Source: Victivallales bacterium (GTDB lineage Bacteria > Verrucomicrobiota > Lentisphaeria > Victivallales > SZUA-371). Taken from it: a stretch of 19,044 nucleotides of DNA. The notes below the pieces were generated by a model, which saw only the letters and a list, made by a program, of their open reading frames with translations, was not told the origin of the DNA and searched no databases. The DNA is taken from assembly GCA_028691155.1 (NCBI GenBank), contig JAQUZV010000006.1, forward strand, positions 1 through 19,044, given 5' to 3'. This document shows, in pieces, positions 13,422 to 19,044 of the stretch. The stretch's first letter is position 1. Every line of letters starts with the position of its first letter. The position numbers and the translations under genes were made by a program.

Positions 13422-15329
13422 ATGGAAAAAGACAGTCAGATCAAAGAGAATATCGAGGGCTCAAAACTTCTTTTCACCGTTTCACTTTTCGCCTTTATCG
13501 GCATTTCCGCCGTCACCCTGTTGATTCTGTTCACCGGAGTCATTTCCAAATGGGCCGGGCTGGATACCTATGCCATCGGCATTATTCCGTTTATGGTGGC
13601 GATGCTGTTTGCCGTGGCGGCGGCGATTTTCGGCAAACTTTCCGCCGCGGCCGATTATGAGGCGATCGAAAAGAAACTGCTGCGGGAGCGCAAGGACAGC
13701 GCGTTCGACACCGAAGGAGATGTCCGGTTCGGCGCCGGTCATACGTTTGACAATTATTCCCGCTTTGCCCCTTATGTCATGTCCGGACTCAGTATTCTGG
13801 TTATTACTACGCTGCTGGTACTGTTCGCCCGGGAATGGGGAGGGCTTAAGTTATCCGAGCCGAAAAATTCCCTCCATGTGGCGTTTATTTGTGTTTTGCT
13901 GATGTTTCTCAGTGCGTTTGCCGGGGCGTTTTGCCTCGGACAGTCACGGGCCAAATTTTTCCGTTGGCTGCGTCCGGTCGGCGCCTGGCTGATTGCGGCG
14001 TTTATTGCGATGATACTGGCTTCTGTCTCGGCGCTGTTGTATCGCTACGGCAAACCGGCATATGACCACATTCTGGCCCGGGTTCTTTTCGGCTTTTTTG
14101 TGGTGTTGGATGTGGAACTGGTCATCAACCTGATTACCGAATTCTACCGGCCGCGGACCATTGAGGAAGTGCGTCCGGTCTATGAGAGCCGGATTCTGGC
14201 GCTTTTTACCGAACCCGGCGGCGTAATGCGCAATATTGCCGATGCGTTGGACTATCAATTCGGGTTCAAAATCTCCAAAACGGCGTTGTACAGTTTTTTT
14301 GAACGGGCCTTCCTGCCGATGTTGTTGTTGTGGGCCTTGCTGTTATGGCTGTTTACCGGGATAGTCGAGGTCAATCAGAATGAAGTCGGATTCCGGGTGC
14401 GTTTCGGACGGGTGATCAATGATAAGCCGTTGGAGCCGAATATTTATTATAAGTTGCCGTATCCGCTGGAAACGATCGTCAAGGCGTCATGTACGGAAAT
14501 TCACGAGGTTCGGGTCGGTTCCACGCTGGAGGTGAAAGACGGCAAACCGATTCAGCCGGATATTGTGCTGTGGACGGTGAAGCATTATGCGAGTGAAAAA
14601 GAGTTTCTGGTGGCGGTACGCAATTCCGAAGGAAAGGATTCCGCGGCCGGTTCGCTATCGCTGCTTGGCGCCAGTATTCCCATTCAGTTTACCATCAATA
14701 AATCGCATGTCAAAGACTACTTGTTCGACAACTATGACCCGAGCAATATGGTCCAGAAAATCTGCGAACAGATCGTCACCAAATATTTTGCCAGTGTCGA
14801 TTTGTTTAGCGTCATGTCCTCCGGACGGGAGAACACCACCAAGGAACTGACCCAGCAGATACAGGATTCCTGCAATGATCACAATCTGGGCGTTACCATT
14901 GTGGCGGTAAATATTCAGGATGTTCACCCGCAGGTGGAAGAAGTGGCGCCGTCGTTCCATGACGTCATCAACGCCATGGAAGAGAAGGAAACCAAGATTC
15001 TGCGGGCGGGAGCCTATGAAATCAAGATTATTCCGGAGGCGGAATCGAAAGCATACCGCAGCAGACTGAATGCCGAATCTTACAGCAACCATATGATTAA
15101 GGTTTCGGATGCGGAAGCGGAGCGCTTCGGCAAGCAGCTGCTTGCCTATAACGCCATGCCGACGCTGTTTAAATTGCGCACCTATCTGGATTTTCTGGAG
15201 CGCGACTGCCAAGATATCCGCAAATACATCTTCTCCAAATCGATGCCCTATGAAATCTATGAAATCAATCTCGAAGAAAAAGAACGCCTCGATCTGCTGG
15301 ATGCCGATCTGGGCTCGATTCCCAAATAA
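13422..15329 (+). CDS. SPFH/band-7 protein, HflK-like, with an N-terminal multi-pass membrane module
   Basis: 635 residues. The N-terminal half has six apparent membrane spans (about 16-40, 51-71, 116-136, 151-173, 186-206, 217-238) and a seventh at about 296-315 that leads directly into an SPFH domain (about 316-560), starting TGIVEVNQNEVGFRVRFGRV. HflK-like features include YYKLPYPLE near 340, PIQFTI near 425, and an alanine- and glutamate-rich helical end (AESKAYRSRLNAESYSNHM). E. coli HflK is about 420 residues with one span, so the extra module is a fusion. SPFH proteins form large membrane rings or microdomains; HflKC encloses FtsH protease, but no ftsH is in view. The ATG at 13422 has only a distant AGGG, and the frame upstream is closed by TAA at 13398. 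It is the first gene of the probable four-gene operon. Confidence 0.85.
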   Translation: MEKDSQIKENIEGSKLLFTVSLFAFIGISAVTLLILFTGVISKWAGLDTYAIGIIPFMVAMLFAVAAAIFGKLSAAADYEAIEKKLLRERKDSAFDTEGDVRFGAGHTFDNYSRFAPYVMSGLSILVITTLLVLFAREWGGLKLSEPKNSLHVAFICVLLMFLSAFAGAFCLGQSRAKFFRWLRPVGAWLIAAFIAMILASVSALLYRYGKPAYDHILARVLFGFFVVLDVELVINLITEFYRPRTIEEVRPVYESRILALFTEPGGVMRNIADALDYQFGFKISKTALYSFFERAFLPMLLLWALLLWLFTGIVEVNQNEVGFRVRFGRVINDKPLEPNIYYKLPYPLETIVKASCTEIHEVRVGSTLEVKDGKPIQPDIVLWTVKHYASEKEFLVAVRNSEGKDSAAGSLSLLGASIPIQFTINKSHVKDYLFDNYDPSNMVQKICEQIVTKYFASVDLFSVMSSGRENTTKELTQQIQDSCNDHNLGVTIVAVNIQDVHPQVEEVAPSFHDVINAMEEKETKILRAGAYEIKIIPEAESKAYRSRLNAESYSNHMIKVSDAEAERFGKQLLAYNAMPTLFKLRTYLDFLERDCQDIRKYIFSKSMPYEIYEINLEEKERLDLLDADLGSIPK

Positions 15330-15398
15330 TTTTCGGTAACGTCAAGCTGAAATCAAGATAAGTTGAAATTATATATAAAATCGAAGGAGAGTTCAGAG

Positions 15399-16346
15399 AT
15401 GTCGGCACAACAGGAACAGAAGATGCCCAGGCATTGGGTGACGATTTTGTTGGGAGTTTTGGTGGCGATAGTTTTTATTATCACGATCATTTCCTATCAG
15501 GTTAAAACCACCGAATATGCGGTGATTACCACCTTGGGGAAAATCTCCGGGACCGGCGAGGCGGGATTGAATTTCCGCTGGCCTTATCCGATTCAGAGTA
15601 TTTATAAATTCGACAATCGCGTCCGTTGTTTCGAGGGCAGTGGCGGGAAGATTGAAGAAACCATGACCAAGGATGCCCAGAATGTTCTGGTGGGAATTTA
15701 CATTGCGTACAAAATCACCGATGCGGAAAAATTTTATACCACCTGGATGACGGTGCCTCGGGCGGAGGAATCCCTCAGCAACTGGATGCGCAGCGACAAG
15801 GCCATTGTTATCGGGAAACATAATTTCGACGAGTTGATCAATACCGATCCCGAAAAGATGAAGCTGTCGGAAATTGAAAAGCAGATCCGCGAACTCCTCA
15901 ACCAAAAAACGGAAGAGTCTTATGGCGTGAAAATAATTGCGGTCGGGGTCAACAGCATCGGCATTCCGGAAAACACCACCAGTTCCGTTTTTGCCCGCAT
16001 GGTGGCGGAACGGCAGAAGATTTCCAGCAAATACCGTTCGGAAGGTGAAAGCCGGGCCAAGGAAATCCGCAGTCTGGCCGATGCCAAGAGAATGACGATT
16101 TTGACCAATGCCGAGGCCAAAGCCAAAACCATCCGCGCCGGGGGCGATGCCGAAGCGGCAAAGTATTACAGCGAATTCAAGAAGAACCCGCAGTTGGCGG
16201 CGTTTCTGCGCAAGCTGGATGCCATGAAGAAGATTATGGGGCGGAAGACGACGTTGATTCTCGACACCGATTCGGCGCCGTTCGATATTCTGAGGGCCGG
16301 GGCGGAAAACATCAATTCGCCGGCTCCTGCCAAATCACAAAAGTAA
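15399..16346 (+). CDS. hflC: SPFH/band-7 protein, HflC-like
   Basis: 315 residues. A single N-terminal membrane span (about 13-33) is followed by an SPFH domain (VKTTEYAVITTLGKISGTGEAGLNF...). The C-terminal third carries the HflC signature: GESRAKEIRSLADAKRMTIL, AEAKAKTIRAGGDAEAAKYY, then PQLAAFLRKLDAM and TLILDTDSAPFDIL. HflC partners HflK in a membrane-bound, periplasm-facing cage. The start at 15399 has AAGGAG (15384-15389) nine bases upstream. A TTG at 15363 would extend the frame by 12 residues and is not supported. It lies 69 bases after the first SPFH stop and 15 bases before the next SPFH gene. The extra neighbouring HflK-like proteins suggest a hetero-oligomer of three different SPFH subunits. 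Confidence 0.88.
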   Translation: MSAQQEQKMPRHWVTILLGVLVAIVFIITIISYQVKTTEYAVITTLGKISGTGEAGLNFRWPYPIQSIYKFDNRVRCFEGSGGKIEETMTKDAQNVLVGIYIAYKITDAEKFYTTWMTVPRAEESLSNWMRSDKAIVIGKHNFDELINTDPEKMKLSEIEKQIRELLNQKTEESYGVKIIAVGVNSIGIPENTTSSVFARMVAERQKISSKYRSEGESRAKEIRSLADAKRMTILTNAEAKAKTIRAGGDAEAAKYYSEFKKNPQLAAFLRKLDAMKKIMGRKTTLILDTDSAPFDILRAGAENINSPAPAKSQK

Positions 16347-16361
16347 ACCGGGCGGCAAAAC

Positions 16362-17498
16362 ATGAAAAATGCAGAACACGAACAGGAACATGGAGCGCAG
16401 CAGGACAGCAGCTATGGTCGCTATGACTTGGGGCTGAAGTCATTTGTCCGCAGTTTGCGGATTGCGTTCATGATTATGGCCGCGCTGATTATCGGCATGT
16501 TGGTTTTCTTTTTCGCTTTTGGCGGTTTTGTAATTGTCAGTCCGCAGGAATCCGTGCTTCTGGTGCGTTTCGGCAAGGTCCATGCGGTCTGGGATAAGGG
16601 CTGGTACTGGGCGTTTCCGCGTCCGGTCAACGAGTTTATCCGGATTCCCAAAACCCCGAAGACGTTTTTTGTTTCTTTTCTGGCGCAACCAGAAAGAGGC
16701 AGTCTGAATCCCGGCGCGTCCCTGGCGCCGGGACGCGATAGATATCTGCTGACAGCCGATGCGAACATTATCCATACGCGTTGGCGGGTGGTTTACCGCG
16801 TCAATAACGCCAGGACATATTACGAACGGGTTATTGCGGCGACCTCGCCGTTTGCAAACGAACTCATGCAGAAGCTTCATCCCAGCGACGAGGCATACTA
16901 CGGCGGTCCGATTGTGTTGATGCAGAACATGCTGCGCGATATCGTCATCAGAACCACGGCCGCGCATTCGGTGGAACAGGCGTTGTATAACAATCAGCCT
17001 TATATCAGCCAGGTGCAGGACAGCTTCGTCAATGCGGTGGCCGACATGGATCTGGGGGTGGTGGTTGACGCGGTGACCATCGACACGGCCCAGCCGCCGT
17101 TGAAGACCAAAGCGGCGTTCGATGAAGTGAGCATTGCCCGGCAGGAACGGGAAAAGATGATCAGCGAAGCCTTGTCGTATCGGGTGGAACAGGAAAATCA
17201 GGCGTTGTCGGAAGAGGTACGAATCAAGGCCGAGGCGGAAAACTATAGAACCCGGGTGGCTTCGGAAATCAAGTCCGAAGTGTTTTACTTCAATAAGATC
17301 AATGAAGAATATATGCGCAGCCCGGAGACGGTGCTGGTGTCGCTGTATAATTACACCCTGGCCGATGTTCTGGCGTTGACCAAGGAAAAGTTTATTATTC
17401 ATAAGTCGGCCCGCGGCAATCAGGAAGTGCGCCTGAAGATCAATCCCGAGCCGATACAGAAAAAACTCATCAACAATAACAACGAAAATAGAGGGTGA
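16362..17498 (+). CDS. SPFH/band-7 protein, second HflK-like
   Basis: 378 residues. A short polar N-terminus (His/Glu/Gln-rich, residues 1-30) precedes one membrane span (about 33-57) and an SPFH domain beginning VIVSPQESVLLVRFGKV near residue 57. LLTADANIIHTRWRVVYRV (about 128-146) matches the HflK 'LT.D.Niv' region, and a helical segment around 255-300 (SIAREREKMI-like, EEVRIKAEAENYRTRV) is the usual coiled coil. The C-terminus ends in a run of Asn (NNNNENRG), probably disordered. It starts 15 bases after the hflC stop with only a weak GGGCGG upstream, so coupling to hflC is likely. Its TGA stop (17496-17498) overlaps the ribosome-binding site of the ATPase gene. It differs clearly from the first HflK-like protein in lacking the multi-pass module. 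Confidence 0.85.
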   Translation: MKNAEHEQEHGAQQDSSYGRYDLGLKSFVRSLRIAFMIMAALIIGMLVFFFAFGGFVIVSPQESVLLVRFGKVHAVWDKGWYWAFPRPVNEFIRIPKTPKTFFVSFLAQPERGSLNPGASLAPGRDRYLLTADANIIHTRWRVVYRVNNARTYYERVIAATSPFANELMQKLHPSDEAYYGGPIVLMQNMLRDIVIRTTAAHSVEQALYNNQPYISQVQDSFVNAVADMDLGVVVDAVTIDTAQPPLKTKAAFDEVSIARQEREKMISEALSYRVEQENQALSEEVRIKAEAENYRTRVASEIKSEVFYFNKINEEYMRSPETVLVSLYNYTLADVLALTKEKFIIHKSARGNQEVRLKINPEPIQKKLINNNNENRG

Positions 17499-17504
17499 TT
17501 GGAT

Positions 17505-19044
17505 ATGGCTGACGCTATTGCCATTGCGGAGCAGAATCAGGCCGGGCATGAGCATTGCTGCGACCATGATCACGATCATAAGCAACCAGGTCACATTCAC
17601 GCCAAGGGGACGACGTGTCCGGTGTGCGGCAATGTCTCCGAAGGCGTTGGACATGATCGTTCGATGGGACGGCTGTCCAGTGCGTTGATCGGCGGTTTTT
17701 TTGTCATCAATTCCTTCCTGTTGCAGTGGTTGTTTCCCGGGCAGGTTTTTTCCGCCAATCTCAGTGCGATTATCGGTGCGGTGATTCTGGCGCTGCCGAT
17801 CATTATCACCGCAGTCAAGGATCTGATCCACGGCAAGGTATATATGAACGAACTGGTGGCGCTGGCCATCCTTTCCGCTTTTGCGGGCCGAGATTTTCAG
17901 ACCGCCGGGATTATTGCCTTTTTCCTGTTGTTGACCATTATCATCGAATCGCGCACGGCCAGCGGGGCGCAGCGCTCCATCGAAGAACTGGTTAAACTGA
18001 CGCCGCATACGGCCTCGAAAATTGTTGACGGCGCGGAAATCGAAGTCGACGTTCTGGATTTGGCGATCAACGACATCATCCGGGTGCGTCCCGGGGATAA
18101 TTTCCCGGTGGACGGGGTGTTGGTCCGCGGCGAGACCACCGTCAATCAGGCCTCGATCACCGGGGAATCGCTGCCGGTGGACAAGGAAGAGGGCGGCGAA
18201 GTGTTTGCCGGGACCCAGAATCTGACCGGCAGCGTGGAAATTCGGGTTACCCGGCTGGGAGAGGATACGACGCTGGGCAAGGTCAAGGACATGATTATGG
18301 CGGCGGAAAGCAGCCGGACGCCGATTGTCCGTATTATCGACCGTTATGCCGGGTTTTATACTCCGATGGTGCTGATGCTGGCCGCGCTGACCTGGTGGAT
18401 CTCCGACGGCGATATGCGCCGGGTCATTACTCTGATGGTTATTACCTGTCCCTGCGCCATTGTGCTGGCGACGCCGACGGCGGTGGTGGCCGCGGTGGCG
18501 GCGGCCGCGCGGCTGGGGATCTTCATCAAGAATGTGGCCCATCTGGAATCGGCCTCGAAAATCCGTACTTTTGTTTTCGATAAAACCGGGACTCTGACCG
18601 ATGGGGTCTTGTCGGTGGCCCGTCTGGCGCCGATTGCCGGCGTGGAACCGGCGGAACTGCTGTTATATGCCGCCTCGGCGGAAATTCACTCCAATCATCC
18701 GACGGCGAAAGCGCTGCAGCGGTTGGCCGGGGAAGCCGGACTCAAGCTTAAGGAAGCGAAAGATTTCCAGGAAGAGCACGGCAAAGGGGTGATTACCGAA
18801 ATTGACGGGGAAAAATTCTACCTCGGGCGCTTTAAATGGCTCAGTTCCATGGATATCGATGTTTCCAACGTTCATACCGGGAAAAAGGAAAGTGAAAGTT
18901 ACGGCATGAGCGTTATTTATGTGGCGCGTGGCCGGAAAGCCATCGGCTGGATCGGGTTCAAGGACAAAATCCGTAATGAAGCGGATGAAATGATCAAATC
19001 GTTGAAGGTTTTGGGTGTGGAACGGTGTGCCATGGTTACCGGGG
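17505..19044 (+). CDS. P1B-type heavy-metal-transporting ATPase (3' truncated by the window)
   Basis: The open frame runs from ATG 17505 to the window end (513 codons so far). GAGGGTG (17491-17497) at the end of the preceding SPFH gene is the ribosome-binding site. The actuator TGES is at 219-222, the membrane CPC ion-binding motif at 315-317, the phosphorylated DKTGT at 359-363 (Asp359) and the P1B-specific His-Pro (SNHP) at 398-399. The window ends within the MVTG(D) segment of the P domain. The N-terminus has no standard metal-binding (HMA) domain; instead it has a His/Cys-rich tail (HEHCCDHDHDH at 15-25, GHIH at 29-32, CPVC at 38-41). CPC is shared by Cu+ (P1B-1) and Zn/Cd/Pb (P1B-2) pumps, and the missing C-terminal half holds the deciding residues, so the metal is undecided. 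Its position right after three SPFH genes is unusual. Confidence 0.92.
   Translation, partial: MADAIAIAEQNQAGHEHCCDHDHDHKQPGHIHAKGTTCPVCGNVSEGVGHDRSMGRLSSALIGGFFVINSFLLQWLFPGQVFSANLSAIIGAVILALPIIITAVKDLIHGKVYMNELVALAILSAFAGRDFQTAGIIAFFLLLTIIIESRTASGAQRSIEELVKLTPHTASKIVDGAEIEVDVLDLAINDIIRVRPGDNFPVDGVLVRGETTVNQASITGESLPVDKEEGGEVFAGTQNLTGSVEIRVTRLGEDTTLGKVKDMIMAAESSRTPIVRIIDRYAGFYTPMVLMLAALTWWISDGDMRRVITLMVITCPCAIVLATPTAVVAAVAAAARLGIFIKNVAHLESASKIRTFVFDKTGTLTDGVLSVARLAPIAGVEPAELLLYAASAEIHSNHPTAKALQRLAGEAGLKLKEAKDFQEEHGKGVITEIDGEKFYLGRFKWLSSMDIDVSNVHTGKKESESYGMSVIYVARGRKAIGWIGFKDKIRNEADEMIKSLKVLGVERCAMVTG

Noticed and set aside
16440..18542. Long minus-strand frame (700 codons) opposite the second HflK-like gene and the ATPase gene
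   Set aside because: It is codon-aligned with both real genes, which share one phase (both starts divisible by 3) and avoid TTA, CTA and TCA codons, so no stops arise on the complement. Its translation is Arg/His/Gln-rich without any domain, while the plus-strand genes show clear SPFH and P-type ATPase motifs.

Overview
The window looks like a chromosomal segment of a Gram-negative-type, largely anaerobic bacterium. Evidence: peptidoglycan genes (murF, an exported amidase), Sec signal peptides, HflK/HflC-type SPFH proteins, and a full set of oxygen-defence genes typical of anaerobes (rubrerythrin, superoxide reductase, flavodiiron protein, ferritin, PerR). The combination of SPFH genes beside a metal P-type ATPase with large exported CsgG-like proteins makes me suspect the PVC group (for example Lentisphaerota). 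That is inference, not a sequence match. No phage, IS, CRISPR, tRNA or rRNA was seen.

Layout. 1-461: 3' end of murF (+). 516-7877, all minus strand: an exported protein of unknown function, the tRNA-modifying enzyme TcdA, a two-gene cassette of exported proteins (a YD-repeat-like protein and a 1070-aa protein with two CsgG-like units, a TPR and a probable beta-propeller), and a TatD-family hydrolase. The exported pair is much more AT-rich than its surroundings, apart from the GC-rich N-terminal part of the large protein. 7965-8594: recO (+), divergent from the TatD gene. 8772-9770: exported zinc amidase (-).

9848-13157, minus strand: a compact oxidative-stress operon in the order perR, rubrerythrin, superoxide reductase, ferritin, flavodiiron protein. 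A good promoter precedes perR, with two Fur/PerR-type inverted repeats at and just downstream of its -10 box, so the regulator probably controls itself and the operon. Together the products remove superoxide (SOR), peroxide (rubrerythrin) and O2 or NO (flavodiiron protein), and store iron (ferritin) to limit Fenton chemistry.

13422-19044, plus strand, divergent from perR: three consecutive SPFH/band-7 genes (a 7-TM HflK-like fusion, an HflC-like protein, a second HflK-like protein) followed six bases later by a P1B-type heavy-metal ATPase that runs off the window. The tight spacing suggests one operon linking a membrane SPFH scaffold to metal transport. With the missing metal specificity and the extra 7-TM module, this is the most interesting unit here.

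No stretch over 300 bases lacks a gene. The longest gap is the divergent perR/SPFH control region, 13158-13421.
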